A stretch of 64,000 nt of DNA from Staphylotrichum longicolle (Eukaryota; Ascomycota; Sordariomycetes; Sordariales; Chaetomiaceae), in the NCBI GenBank assembly GCA_019096155.1, contig JAHCVI010000001.1, forward strand, positions 9,176,001-9,240,000. Reading direction: 5' to 3'. The translations under genes were made by a program, and so were the position numbers. The notes beneath the pieces are model-generated. The model was not told where the DNA came from. It did no database searches and was given only the letters and a program-made list of their open reading frames with translations. This document shows positions 22,802 to 35,336 of the stretch, piece by piece (the first letter of the stretch is position 1; every line of letters begins with the position of its first letter).

Positions 22802-22873
22802 TGCCCACAGCCAGAATCGAACTGACGACCTTGTCATTACTAGTGACACGCTCTACCACTGAGCCATGCGGGC
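22802..22873 (-). tRNA. tRNA-Thr (anticodon AGT)
   Basis: Read on the minus strand this is a 72-nt cloverleaf without an intron. The acceptor stem is GCCCGCA with TGTGGGC (one G-U), the D-arm contains GGTAGAGC, and the anticodon stem is TGTCA/TGACA. The loop is CTAGTAA, which places AGT at positions 34-36. The T-arm is GTCAG-TTCGATT-CTGGC. A spurious plus-strand frame overlaps it. Confidence 0.93.
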
Positions 22874-23438
22874 TAATTGATTGATGAAATTGGAGTTGGA
22901 AATAAGCTCCTAAGAGGGAAGAACTCCGGTGCAATGTCGACAAACAAGAGGCGATTTCGTTTAACGCATTGCTTTGTGGTGGTGATGTTCTTGAGACTCC
23001 AGCCGAAGCGGTGGGTTAGACCGCTGCAATCTCATCGACTCCAGGCTCTCTTCCGGCGACCTTGGATTTGCAGTGCACCGAGTGACAAGCTGCGGCGCTG
23101 CACTGTGCTGCCATCGGAGACCACTCATTTCGTCAAGATTTGCAGAACAAACCATGCCGTACTCTGTATCCGATGGTTCTACATGTTGGTACAATGAAAC
23201 CAAAAGTCCCTCGCGTCGGCGTCTGCTGATGTATCATGCTTAGAGCCTGGACCACTTCCCCTCTCTCACCCCTGACATTCTGGACAAAACTTGTTGGCCT
23301 CCCGGGACTTCCTGACACTCCGGTAACCACATATGGCCTCTCATGAGGAATACGATATCTGTAAGCTGGACGATATGTAACTATGTCAATCAACTTCATG
23401 CGACCATAGTGTGCTGTACTGAAGGGTACAACGCGGGG
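22874..23438. other. Intergenic
   Basis: Nothing recognisable; this is the upstream flank of the tRNA gene and the 3' flank of the orphan fragment. Confidence 0.45.
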
Positions 23439-23861
23439 CTACCGGACCCGGCCGACAACTTTGAAGTGCTCAAAGACGGGTTTCCACATCTGTGTTAGAA
23501 GCGTTGCCCGTACGGTACTCAAGTCAGGGATTGCCAAACCAGCTTCAGCAACTTTTCCCAATATTTGTTGGTCACTGGCATCAAATGAACAGTTGCCCAA
23601 GATTTCAACGTCCAATACCTTCTGAAACCCTCCTTTGCACAGCTTTGGTTGATAAGGCGTACAGAATTCAAGAAATCCATGTTTCTTAAATGATGTCTTT
23701 AAAGAACGCCAAAAATCCGCAGTTTTGCAGAAGCCCACGATGAAAGGCGCAACGTGCTTCGTTTCGTCGTTATCATCATAATAATTTATGCCTTCTATAC
23801 ACAAGAACCGTAAAGCAGTGCTAGTGGTAACTCCTTGATCGACTCTCGCTTGGTTGGTACC
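23439..23861 (-). pseudogene. Orphan coding-like fragment, probably a decayed gene
   Basis: A minus-strand frame of about 140 codons is open from just after a TGA (23864-23862) to a TAG at 23439. It has no ATG at its head. The composition looks protein-like rather than random: TALRFLCIEGINYYDDND, then VAPFIVGFCKTADFWRSLK and VLDVEILGNCSFDA. The DNA is AT-richer than the neighbouring genes. It could be one exon of a spliced gene or a broken fragment of a transferred or duplicated gene. I do not recognise the family. Confidence 0.4.
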
Positions 23862-24197
23862 TCAGGACCTCGAAACTCTGTCGTCAAACCTTCTGAGGCG
23901 GGGCAGGACAAAAACAACTGAATCTCGTCCCGAACTCAGAGCCAAAACACCAAATGAAGAAATATTACAGTCCAGCCTGCGCACATAGATGGCTGAAAGC
24001 CAGGAAAAGGTCCAATAACTAGAGAACAACACAGGGTACTCCTGGGGTATATGCGCCTCTTGTGGCAGAATCAATCCTTTCCTTCTCGTCAAACGAAGAA
24101 AAGAACCAACAGACTCAGAAATGGAAAGAGAGAGGCAGGACAGAGAAAGCAGAAAAAAATCGTGAAAAATCATGCCGCTTCCTTGTCCAAAAACACC
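23862..24197. other. 3' flank of the GPCR gene
   Basis: A short spacer, presumably the GPCR 3' UTR. Nothing else was seen. Confidence 0.4.
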
Positions 24198-25880
24198 TCA
24201 TAAAGACCCGCCCCGAATGACCCGCACATTCGCCAACCTCGGAATCGTAGGCAGCTCGCGGCTCTCAAGACTTCCGCCGCCGTGCCGCGGGCAGAACCCA
24301 CCAGACCCAGCGTGACTCCTCCGGCCGTCGCTCCGCCGGCGAGGCCCGGGCCCCAAGCCCAGACACCCGCCCCGCCGCCCCAGCTCGCGGAACTCGTCCT
24401 TGAGCGTGCTCCAGCTCGTGGCCGCGAAGATGATGGCGTTCCACAGCCCCTGCAGGGGCAGGACGATCGCGCCCGCGAGGTTGAGGGCGTAGCTCGTCCG
24501 CGCCGGGTAGATGAGCGAGTAGACGCGGTTGATGCTGCTCGGGGTCCAGGTGACGAGGATGGAGATGGCGAAGACGAACGAGGTGCGCAGGTAGGCGAGC
24601 TTGATGGGGTCGAGGTTGGCCAGCTTGCTCCGGAACTTGCTCCACGTCTGGGTCGTCTTGTTGAACAAGCCCGGTGTCTTCGTTTCGCGCGGTCGTCCCG
24701 AGGAGATGGTTGCCGTGCTGGTGAAGGGCTTGTTGTTGTGTCCGGCGACGGTAGGGGATACGGGCTCCACGTCATCGTCGGGTGACCCCCAGGGATCGTG
24801 TGCTGCTGCACCCGGCGAGGGTTTGTGCAGGACTGGCGCGATGGACCCGGCTGGTGTCGAAGGCGGCGTTTGGCTGCCCGAGGACTCCGCGGAGACTTCG
24901 ACTTGGACCTCGGTGGTCACGGTGCCATAGCTTTGCTGGGCCTTGTGTAATGAGAGCAACAACGCAACCAGTGTCAGCATAAAAGCAGAACAGCAAAGGT
25001 AATCATGGAGCCGGCAGGTGAGATAAATCCAGGGTTTAGTGAGGACAGAAGGAGGGACAGGAACAGCACAAACCTTCTCTGTGGCGCCGGAAATGTCCCG
25101 CGCTTGGTTGCTGAGGGTAAGATTGCGCAACTGGTTGCGTTGGTGGAACACATGGTAGCCGACAGCCACGTAGATGACGGCAGACAGCACGATGCATGTC
25201 CAGATGGGCAAGTAGTAGGTAAAGATGCGCAGCTGATTATACGAATCGTCGATCCAGCACCACAACTGAGAAGCATGTCAGAACAATGGGAGACGCCGTG
25301 AGTGCCGCTGCAGGTAGAGCGTACCGTTGCGTTGCCATAAATGCGCTGCCCGTTGGGCGCATAGAAAAGGCAGATGAATGCAGGAATTGCAGGGATGCCA
25401 AAGCAAATGAGACAGTATAGCCAGAGGTGACGGTGGAAGTCGTGGAGTGGGTAGCTCATGAAGAAGACCATGTAGACGTTGATGGCCATTGCAAAGGACC
25501 ACCAGGGATCAGACTGCATGAAGCTGAGGGAAATGTTAGATCGTGCCGCCCAGCTTGAGGCTTGAATAGTACGGAGCAACTTACATCTCGAGAAGAAATG
25601 CCTGGGTTTGGCACAGAGCCGAGGGATCTCCTGCGAGGATACCCGCGTACCCTATGAGGCAAGCGACGCTGGCTCCGACATTGGCGATCGAGGCGAAGAA
25701 GATGAATGTGTTCGGAACGGTCCGAACGCGCTTGAAGAGGCCATAGGCAATGAAAATGAAGCAGACCCCCACCAGACTGATGGAGGCACCCAGCCTCTCG
25801 ATGTGCTGGATGGTGTCGCGTTCCTCTGCTGTGAGATTCATGTAGCCGCTTTCGCCTGGGACGACTCTCAATCCTTCCAT
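24198..25880 (-). CDS. cAMP-receptor-like G-protein-coupled receptor (fungal GPR-1/Git3-related class)
   Basis: Exons 25880-25585, 25523-25325, 25265-25074 and 24941-24198 give 476 aa. Seven hydrophobic helices can be placed. The first, second and third lie around ASISLVGVCFIFIAYGLF, TFIFFASIANVGASVACLIGY and DPWWSFAMAINVYMVFF. The fourth and fifth are LYCLICFGIPAIPAFICLFY and FTYYLPIWTCIVLSAVIY. The sixth and seventh, after a long Ser/Pro/Thr-rich third cytoplasmic loop, are SFVFAISILVTWTPSSINR and AIVLPLQGLWNAIIFA. Order and motifs match fungal cAMP-receptor-like GPCRs, which act through heterotrimeric G proteins in sensing and development. Intron 3 (25073-24942, 132 nt) is open and in frame; removing it joins GATEK to AQQSYG. 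The ligand is unknown. Confidence 0.9.
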
Positions 25881-28800
25881 GACGGAGCGAGGGGGGAAGG
25901 AGAGACGGCCTTCGGCCGTGAGGCGAGTTATAGCAATGGAATGGCTTCTTGGTGCCCAGAGGCACGTCGGGATTGGAAACCTTGGTCAACGTGGCTCCCC
26001 GCGGGGGCTGCAACAGCATGGGGTTGTCGGCTGCCGGTCGAAGATCCACTGGGCGCCGCACTGGGGCAACGGCCGGCCGTTGGCTGTTTGGCTCTCGAAG
26101 GCTGATTCTTGTGGCTGTTGCGGCTTGCAGCGTGGTCCAACTTTGCTGCGAGAGTGTGCCTCTGCCTAGAGGCCAGGAGGAAATGGGTGTGGTCGGCTTC
26201 GTCTGTTGGAGGCACCAGTTTGGAATTGTGTCTCATCAATGTTTGTCTTCTTGTCCACGACTCCAAGCTTGTCTGATGGGGGTTTGAGCGCGATGGATGA
26301 GAGGTGGCCAATGTGGTGTGGCTGGCGGAGTGAGGTCTCTGGCTGCTTGTTTGGATTTCTGAGCAAGGTTTGCAAGGTCGGTGGGTGCAGTGAAGAGCCA
26401 GCAGGGCGCGCGATGGATGCAGATGCGTCCGTAAAGATTTGAAAGAACCTGATCAGAAACTGTAACTTGCAACAAGTGCTGCTCAAGCACGGAGAGAAGT
26501 TGGCTGGATTTCCTCTGATGGCCGCAGGGAAGCGTAGCAGCTGCACGCCACCTGCTGGAGCAAACCCAGGCCGGCTTCAACAACCGGTCCCCGTCAAACG
26601 TCGGTGCGATGAAACGGCTCTCGCGATCCTGCATCCCACAGAGCCCTGGGCCCGAGCATGTGCGTCGGTTGTCGGACAGCTCACAGAGTCGTCAGAGGGC
26701 GTCGTCTCAGTTGGGCGACCTCAAGCGACGCGCAAAGAAGCCGCGGTTGTGCTAGTCGTGAACCAGATCGGCTCCATGGCTTGTCTCCCCCTTCCGTCCG
26801 AAGTCGGTTTGTGATGCCCGAGGTGGACTGCTGGGCCCATATTCTCTGCTTTCTGCTCTGGTGCTGCCAAAATGAGGGACACAGGCCGTAGGACCCGTAC
26901 GACTCGAGGTGACCGGTTGAACTTCTTGATTGGGTCCTTGCAGCATCACAACAGAGCCGTTCCTCCCCACCGCTGCTGCGTGATTTCGGGCTGTCCTAAT
27001 CAGAAACTGGGGGGTGTCTGCCAGATCTCAGGGACAGGCATTCAACCGTCGCCCTGGCCGGGCCTTGAAGACGTCAAAACTGCAGCGGGCACGGCTTCAG
27101 GCACGGAATCGACACTTTGGCGCATGAGAGAAGCTATCCAGAGTCATCCATTTGAACACGCATCAAAGGTCCGTTTGCTTTCGGCCTTCTTGGCTGCATG
27201 GTCCGCGACGAGGAAACAGCTGGGCAAAACGAGACTGGCTGAGAGCAAACATCCCCGCAGCGCCTGCTTCTCAGCCCTCAACGCCCGGAATAAACAAGAC
27301 ATGATAGGCCGACACGTGGATGCGGGAACGTCTCGGCCGTGAACCCCATACCCACTGTCCATGGTAGAGAGGCGCGGCCCGAGAATGGCTGACGAGATTT
27401 GCGGATGTCCAAGTCCGAAAACGGGAAGCGATCGGTCTATCTCCCGTCCGATTTCATCAGGCCAGGGGTTCCATGAGATCAGAGAGTTTGGGATGCAGCT
27501 TCCCTTTTTCCCACTTGAGTCTTCCTTATCGGGCACACCAAGTCCCTTGCAACGACTCGAAAGCCTCCAGTGCCACTTTCTACTGCTGGAAGGGCCAGTC
27601 CAGGCAGCCGCCATCTCAAACATGAAGCGGACCCAGTAGCATCATCTTGGAACTTCGGAGGTCCCGTCTCGAACACCAACCATTTCGATAGCAAATCCAT
27701 CAACTCTGCTGGAGCATGACGGGGCAAACAGTTCTCAGGTACGCCCAAGGTTCAGACAATGGCTGCAAGTTTTGCATCTCTTTTTTGGAATATTCTCGGA
27801 TCGACCCGATCTTTGGTTGAATGGCCCCCCTCGCACGGTTCCCTGCGTTGGTGTCTGCATATGTGGCGATCAATGGACTCGGCCATTGGACCCTGCTGTT
27901 GGACCATATTGCCAATCTGTGACATGGCGCACACGCACTCTCGTCCAGCACATTTAAGACCTGCATAAATATCTCCTAGCTGACGCTCGGCGCCGCCTTT
28001 GCCGTCTATTGGCGGCGATCTCCCCGCCCCGCCTCCAGCTAGCCTTGGATACTGGCAGCAGCTCAGGTACACAGGAGGCAGGCCTTCGGCGACTGGACGA
28101 TGCGAGGCATCCGAGTCAGATGTTTGGCTCAGTGGCTCGGGCCATTACAGGCACTATTGCGCTCCATCAATGCAAGTAGGCGGAGCGGTGTGACGTTGTG
28201 TCCGCTCTTGCTGCTCAGTGCTTCACTGCTGGCGGTCCGTGTATGTCGTGGCCTTGGGGCCCAAAGGGACACCCCTGATGCCTCTTCGAAATCACGCTGG
28301 GGGTCCTCCAGCACTGCGGCTGTGGCAGAGCAAGAATAACATGAATGCACTTCGTGTTTGACAAACTACCCCGTCAACTCATCAAGCTCGTACCTTGCAT
28401 TAGCCCCGACGCGATCAGCTTACCCCCTAGGCCCTTGCTGGTGCTGCTGAACAGATCGTGCGCGTATCAGACTCAAAGCACATGATCTTCAGCCAGTCAC
28501 CAAGTGTAACCGATTTCGACTAGGGCGGCAAACTCCTGAACATGCCGAGCGCTTCTGCCTTTCCCAACCCCCCAACAGCTCCCTCATCAATCAAAGTTCA
28601 GCATATCTTGGCTCCCGGATTGCCAGCCAAAGCATGACCCACTCTTGGGCGAGTAACCTGAATTTGGAAACATATCAGTGACGTATCCGCAGTGTCGAGC
28701 ATTGGTGGAAGGATTGTGGACAGGAGACGCCTTCAAAATCAGATACTGCCCACGTCTGACCCGAAGGCTTCGGCATCCACGACCATCCGGGGAGACTGTG

Positions 28801-29208
28801 CCACCAATGGCGAGACGTGAGGTCACATGTGGAAGGTAAAACAGGAATAAGAATCGGTTGCTTTTCCTGGGGTTGCTTTCCCTGGGATATTGGTCTAGTT
28901 CGCCAGAGACACAATGCGAGAAGTCAAGTGTGAAATGTGCACAGAGCAAGAAACCTTGATGGGAGTCTCAGCACAGTATTTGCCAAGGAACAACTGAATT
29001 GATGGCATAGCAACTCCTGCATGAAATTGACAATGTACAGACCATTGATCCGTTGACAATTCTGGAGAGGACTATTAGAAGGGGCACAGAGCAGTTGGCA
29101 CTGGTGCGCCTGGGTTCATGAGAGTCGCACCCAGAGAAGCGGGATAAGGTAATTACAGCTCACAAAACGTGTTCCTCACGAGCCATGTCGTTTGACAGAC
29201 CTAAACCT
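25881..29208. other. Long gene-poor spacer (3.3 kb)
   Basis: No convincing gene. The frames present are short, overlap on both strands and lack motifs. The right-hand side of the GPCR promoter lies here. Nothing was recognised as repeat, tRNA or transposon. Confidence 0.45.
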
Positions 29209-31592
29209 CTACCGACTGTACACCCCGTCGATCGTGTAGTCCTTCTTCGGGCCCTTGACCGTGTAAGCCAGCCGCCAGTCCCTCAAGTTGACAGCCTGGA
29301 AGCAGAACTGATACAGCACGTCGTAAAAGTCGTCGATGCACAAATGACCAGCCGTCGCCTCCCAGCCCTTGGCACCTTTCCCACCCTGCCCGTCGTTCGC
29401 CGCGGGTACCTTGAACTCGACCTCATGGAACAAGTAATCCGCCCGCTTCTGGTCGTCCGTCTTGACGAACCACACGCTCAGCTTGTCCTTCTTCTCGTTA
29501 TAGCGCCACACGTACCGCCGCGTGGCGCGGAAGGTCAAGCCATTGGACGCCTTGAAGTCTCCCTCCTCGACGTAGAGATACTCGAGCCCCCGGTCGTCGT
29601 CTTCGCCCAGGGCCTCAAACTCCGGCTCACGTCCGTCTCTTGTCCCGTCCCGGAGCAGGAACTTGGCCGTGCCGCTAAAGTGCCCGCTCGGATGGCTGGG
29701 GAGCTTGCTGATCAGATCTCGCTCCAGCTTCCACTCGCCCAAGAGAGAGCGGAAGACGGCGCGTGCCACGAACTTGGTCGAGCTCACGCCGGCCCAGGCG
29801 GCTGTTTCGGTCTGCTTGAGAGACTTGACGACTTCGGCTTGCTGGAATTCGGTGAGTGACTTGGCTGGATACCGCGCGGGTGTCAGAATGTCCATCTCCT
29901 TGTCCGCTGGCGGCAGCCTGGGCATTGGGCCCAGAGGAGGAGAGCGCTCCAACCCCAGCGCTTCTGCAAACTCTTGCATCAGCCAAGCGTAGTCGCCCAT
30001 CGGGAACTGTGACGCTTGCGGGTCGCTGCGAAGGGCAATGGTCCGCTCGATAGAAGTATCCTTGCTCAGAGCATCCTTCAGGGCAGAAGGGAGAGAAGGT
30101 GAGGATGGGCCACCGGCCGCCCAGAGAGACGTGACGAAGCGAGCCTGCATCTCCATCACCCCCCAATACGGTGCACGGTAGAACCCGACAAAACCAATGT
30201 TTGGGATGTCAGGATGGTAGGTGCCATGGAACCCCAGCGCAACCGTGTTGTTCAAGTCGGACGGGTTCAGACGCAAGGTCTCTTTGAGAGATGTCGGAAG
30301 AAACGATATGGAAGAAGACGCCTCGAAGCCAGTCGCAAACACCACGGCAGCAATGTCTCCAATCTCCTCGTCTGATGGTGACACAGTTGCCACACGACCC
30401 GAGATGCCGGCAAGCTTGCCGTGGGATACGTTGATGAGTCCGGAGCGGACAAACTCCATGTAGTTGTCACTGACAGAGATGTAAGGCGGACTGTTCTTGT
30501 CTGCGGTCGAGACTGCAACCGCTGGCGAAAAGATTGACTGGTCCGTCCCAAGAGCCCGTTCAAAGACGGAATGCGTGGTCTTGGCTGCCTCTGATGGGAT
30601 GTGGCCCTGGGAGTTGGTCAGGGGATGGACCCTGTTGGAAAGGTTGTAAGACCCGAGATCGAATGGGACAAATGGAGGAGCGGATGCTGTGGGCTGGGGC
30701 ATCGTCAATGTGCCGTGGTCTTCAAGTGCCGCTGGGGACATTACTTACCTTTGGAGACGTGTGTAAGGGGAACACCCATACGGGTTGCTGGATGATGTGT
30801 TGGATGGTGTACTTGTCTGGATTCGGGACTGGGCTTGGCTCTGGCGAATGCACTGCAGACGATAGGTGCGAAGCGATGGTGCCCGCAATCTCGACACCCG
30901 ACATCTGGCCGCCAACGACAAGTATCTCCCCCCCGGATCCGCCTGTGTTCCCAAGGAGGCCTGGCAAGTCACGATACTGACTGCTATGAAGGACGGGAAT
31001 TGAAGGCTCCTCTTCCAAGCCCACAGCAGGAAGGGATGGCTTTGCGAAGAATCCAGAAGCTACCAACAGGTAGTCAAATGCCTCCTCCTTGACCTCGTCC
31101 TGGAGAGAGCGGGTCTGCACCAGCCAGCCAGGCTGTAAGCCATCGTCGGTGGTGCCTTGCAGAGGTTCGACCTTTTCGACCCTGGTTCCAAGACAGAGAG
31201 TTGCATCGGAGCAGTACGTTTGGTAGTACCGAGCAAGATATTGGCCAACCTGCCAGGCCCGTGGGATATGAGGGGCGTCCTCTGGCCAAGCAAGGTCGCT
31301 GAACTGGACGGTGTGCCTGCTCTGGTTTGCTACCATGCGCGGGTGGACAAGGCCGGTGGCGTCACGGCTGTTGGAAGGCCAAAGACCGCCGATGCGAGTC
31401 TGGGAGTCGAACAATGTCACATCAAAGGTACCTCGAGGTGCATCGTGGAGCAGTGACTTGGCAGCCACGAGCCCGGATGGCCCGGCACCTGGTTTCCCAT
31501 CAGCAACTGAGAGGTGAAGGTTGCAGGGGATATGTGAGAAAGGCGGAAAAAAGAACCATGCACTCACCGACGATGCAGACCTTCTTGGGCAT
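29209..31592 (-). CDS. Flavin-containing monooxygenase fused to a DUF6314-like domain
   Basis: Three exons (31592-31568, 31488-30749, 30693-29209) encode 749 aa. Exon 1 gives MPKKVCIV, and the FAD-binding GAGPSG is completed across a 79-nt intron. GLWP, the FMO-like LHSSQY segment and the NADP-binding loop VVGGQMSG follow, then VVFATGF and GFYRAPYWGV. This covers a class-B/FMO-type monooxygenase up to about residue 570. The C-terminal part (about 600-749) is different. It has LLGEWKLERDL, FSGTAKFLLRDG, YLYVEEGDF, FRATRRYVWRY, HLCIDDFYDVLY and GPKKDYTIDGVYSR. This is the pattern of the DUF6314 family, a small barrel-like domain usually found alone in bacteria. The pairing suggests that the substrate or product is handled by that domain. 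The oxidised substrate is unknown. Confidence 0.88.
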
Positions 31593-34500
31593 AGCGGCAG
31601 ATGCAGATGTGCACTGTGCTCGGTCAAGGACAAAACTCAAACCGGGGCCGCCTCTCAGGGGCGGGGATCGGACCACCCGCAGATGGCGGGGCCGGAACAG
31701 GATGGGCAACACGGCCGGGGATGCACCGGGGAACAGAGTGCGGGGGAAGCAGAGCGGGGGGATGCGATGCGTTGAGAGTGCCCCTCGAGTCAGGCTCGTT
31801 CCACCTCAGGCTTGATCCAAGAGGGGCAAGTCAAACGAGCACTCTTCCTGTCATTCAGGTCCTTTGCCAAGCAGGTGGGTATGAGCATGCAATAGCCCAA
31901 TAGCACGGGTTGCAGGTCACTGTTCCGTTGAAGGAGAAATGGACTGGCAAATCCAACGCATTTCCCCCTTTGGCCGATGGAAAGGTTGTTTCTAAACACG
32001 CAGATGTGGGGGAGGAACCTCCCGCTAATGGCGGGAAAAACTCCGATTCGTTTGTTTCTTGGCAGCGGGGCGCTTCCGTCAAGAACCCCATCGGCCCGTC
32101 CCCAGTTCGAACATGGGAATCGACCAATTTCTCCCCGAGCTTACTTGTAGTATGCAATTGTCTCTTTCTGGACCCCATAGAGCGACCCCAAATCACGAGG
32201 CAGTCTGATCCGTAAGCCCGACGCGGCCCCGAGATCGAGCTCTTGTCACGCCATCGGTCTTGGTTTCGTCGAGACCATGTCCAACCCTGGCGGGGAAATC
32301 CGAAAATGTGCCTCGTCGCTCACAATCCTGAATGGAGCCAATACATGACATGGCGCCACTGGAACACCGAAAGATGCTGCATAAGACGCTGAGGGATTCT
32401 CGCCGTACCCCGGCAACAGAGTCCTTGCTGGTGGTGAAGATCACAAAGCCTAAGGAAGCCCTGCGGAACCACATCACAGGGATGTCGGGCCTCCATGGAT
32501 GTTGTTGGGGGTCAAGTGCATCCCCTGGTCATGCGACAGCCCAGGAATCGCTCCGGGTTCCCGCAGAACCTCGACTGCAGGGTCGAAATTCTCCGAGCTG
32601 CCTACACCACATCGATTTGCACTGCAACGACTCTAGCGATGAGAGCGCGCGTGGACCAACATCGTTCTCTCGTCGCCCTCTCTCCGTTCAGCTCATGGGC
32701 ATGGGCTGCGCAAAGTTCCTGGATCAGTCTCCCATGCCAAGCCCAGCTTGGCATGATGAGGGCCGATTGGGTTTGCTCGGCGCGCCCCTGAGACGCGGTT
32801 CCGAAGGCCTTCCCGTCTTGGCACGCCACGGATGCCGACCACAGCCAAGAGACTCGTTTTCAATTTCATCGAATCCTCAGCCAAGTGAGGGTGGAAAGTG
32901 GTTTGAACGACATTTCGCATGGCATAGCTGCCACCAAAATAACCTTAAAAAGATATTTCCCCGCGTCATCCAGAGTTGCCCGACCTTGTTTCCTCCCGTC
33001 ACTTCCCCGTTGCGCAAACCTCCCGTCGGCTTTATCCGCCTCTTCTTCATTCGAAAAGCCAGATGCCTGCGGGGGAAGACAGAAGCCAAGAGTTCCTCGA
33101 GCGAGACGGATACCTGCATGCCAATATTTGTCGCCAAACCCGCCCCTTTTTGATGCCAACGCCAGCTAAAGTGCGCTTGCCAGCTCTCCCTGTCGGCGGA
33201 CAAGAGATGTTGGCGCCCCTCCATTCTCGACAGGGCATGGGCAAGGACCGCTGCCTCCAGTGCTTATTCAGGATTCCTTTGCGCTACGTATGGTCTCTTG
33301 GTGCCACAGGCGGTACCCGGCGGCCACACGCGATGAGACAAAGTCCGGAAGGGGCGGCCATGCTGCCGTGGTTGTGCGTGGTCGTGGACAATGGTGGTGC
33401 TCCGTCCAGCGCCCAAGCGCAACGTCGACAGCATGCCCTCTGTAACAATGCCTCGAGGCGGCTGAGGATTGCTCGGGGTTGCCGTGAGTGGCGTCTTTTA
33501 TTGGGCCGGTTGTGCAACGCGCCATGCTTTCCAAGGGTGCAAGCTTCGCCTGGGGTCGTAGAGGATGAGCCCTTCACTGATGTGCAACATCCCTGGCGGA
33601 TGCATCTCACGACATGCGACTGCGGGCTGCCAAACCTTAACCTGACCGGCCACTGCGGCCTCCGTCTCCTTGGTAATCTGTCCCTCTTCGGCGGACAAGT
33701 GTACCGCAGCGTTGCTGGCATCTACACCAAAGTCTGGGTCGTGGTTGGTTTGCACTGTTGCCACTTTACCTCCGACGGCCAACCAGCACATGTCTGGTAC
33801 TCCATTGTGTAAGGCCGTAATTACACGAGAGATACCTTTGTCTCTAGCCAAGGAGCAGAATTCGGTATCCAGTGGTACGGTTCCTTAAGGTATTGTTGCA
33901 TTGAACGGTTTGAGACACTGTGATGCCGGAGCGTGGGGTGGCCGGAGAGGAACCGACGAGGAACAATGCAGGCAAGTTATCTTTGGGAGTTTGGCATGCT
34001 GAAATGCCCCCTCCCGGCCGCCTGCCCCTGGGCCCCATGCGGTGAACTCGACGCCATTCGGGATGCGAGTGCTCACTCACCTTGCCGACCGCACCGAGGA
34101 CGGCATTCAGCCGAAGCGAGATGGGCCGGCATCCAGGGCCCGGCAAGTATCCGTGCAACCTAATTCCCACCCCTCCTGCCTCTTGCCGCTGACGCAGCTT
34201 CTAACGACTCTCCAACCCCTGACATCCCTGCTGAAGTTGAGACGAAGTGTGAGCGCGCAGGATATGCGTGTCCCAGATTCTTTAGTGGCATCTGGCTGGC
34301 CTGCTGGCACTCGTGGCGGCGGCGGCGTCCCCATCAGGGAACCAGGCCGATACACGCTTGCGGCTTGATGTCTGTTTGTCTGGCCCGAGGCAGGTCAGTG
34401 ATGGCTGGGCCGCCCGCAGCAATTCCAGCAATCCCGGACCGGCGAGGGTCAATGTTTGCGCGATCCCTGCGGTGGCGCTCGCAGGAGAAACACAGGCGGG

Positions 34501-35336
34501 AGTGGTGGGAGGGTGATACAATATCCGCCCCACGGGCATGCGAGCATGCGGGCTGCAGCGTCATGCTTATAACCTGCCTCAGCAGGATTAGCTTCCTCCG
34601 CATTTCCACACCCCCGTGCTGGAGTTGCGCAACCCAACGCCCGCCAGGGTCCCATCCACCACTTATCATCCCATCCAATTGCGTGTTGGCGATCATCCGC
34701 TCAACACCAAAACCCGCCACAGCCACACCGGGATTGGCGGTTTCTAGAGATCGTTTCGAAGGATTGTTTCCTGGATTGGATCTGCCCCCAATTTCCCCGC
34801 AAACACGGCGCCATCCCTGTATTGAGCGCACGCTGCTTTGCTGCGTTCTCCCCTCCCTCTTCCCCTGCCTGCCGCTGCAGCGGAAGAGACTTTGTTGGCG
34901 GCACTGCCGGGTGACCGGAGGGCGGAGGCTCGAGAGTTGGCTCGCGCCGAATGCTGGCCATGGGCAATGCGTAAGTCGGATGGCCAACATTTCCTCAGTC
35001 GGACCAGTCCATCTCATCTACCCTGCTTCAACACACACACATAAGTTGGCCTTTCACCTGCTTGGATTTGCAGGTTTGGCTGCGCGTTCTTTCATTTTGC
35101 ATCTAGTCTTCAACAGTTCGCACCCCACTTTATCATCCTCCTCCATTATTTCTGTGATTAGGTACTTGCGGTTGCCGGTTTCTTTCAAGATTTCTCTGAT
35201 CTTGTCGTTTCCCCCCTTTTTTCGACTTTTAGATACCTCCCTGGGTGGGCATTGTCATCCTTCCCTGGCAGCTAACACGGATTATTCTGCCCAAGTGCTC
35301 AACAAATCAAATCCCAACTCGCGGCTTGAGCCCGAC
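31593..35336. other. Long gene-poor spacer (3.7 kb)
   Basis: This holds the upstream regions of the FMO (minus) and MFS (plus) genes. A long frame (34365-35336) runs into the MFS start without a stop but has no recognisable protein features. It is taken as leader sequence. Nothing else was identified. Confidence 0.45.

Noticed and set aside
22593..22862. A small plus-strand protein ending NRTDDLVITSDTLYH
   Set aside because: The C-terminal part is the antisense of the tRNA-Thr gene, a well-known source of false proteins.
34365..35336. A long open frame leading into the MFS transporter start, suggesting a much longer N-terminus
   Set aside because: The translation is Cys/Pro/Arg-rich with no family similarity, and the conserved transporter N-terminus begins at 35337; it is taken as an open 5' leader.
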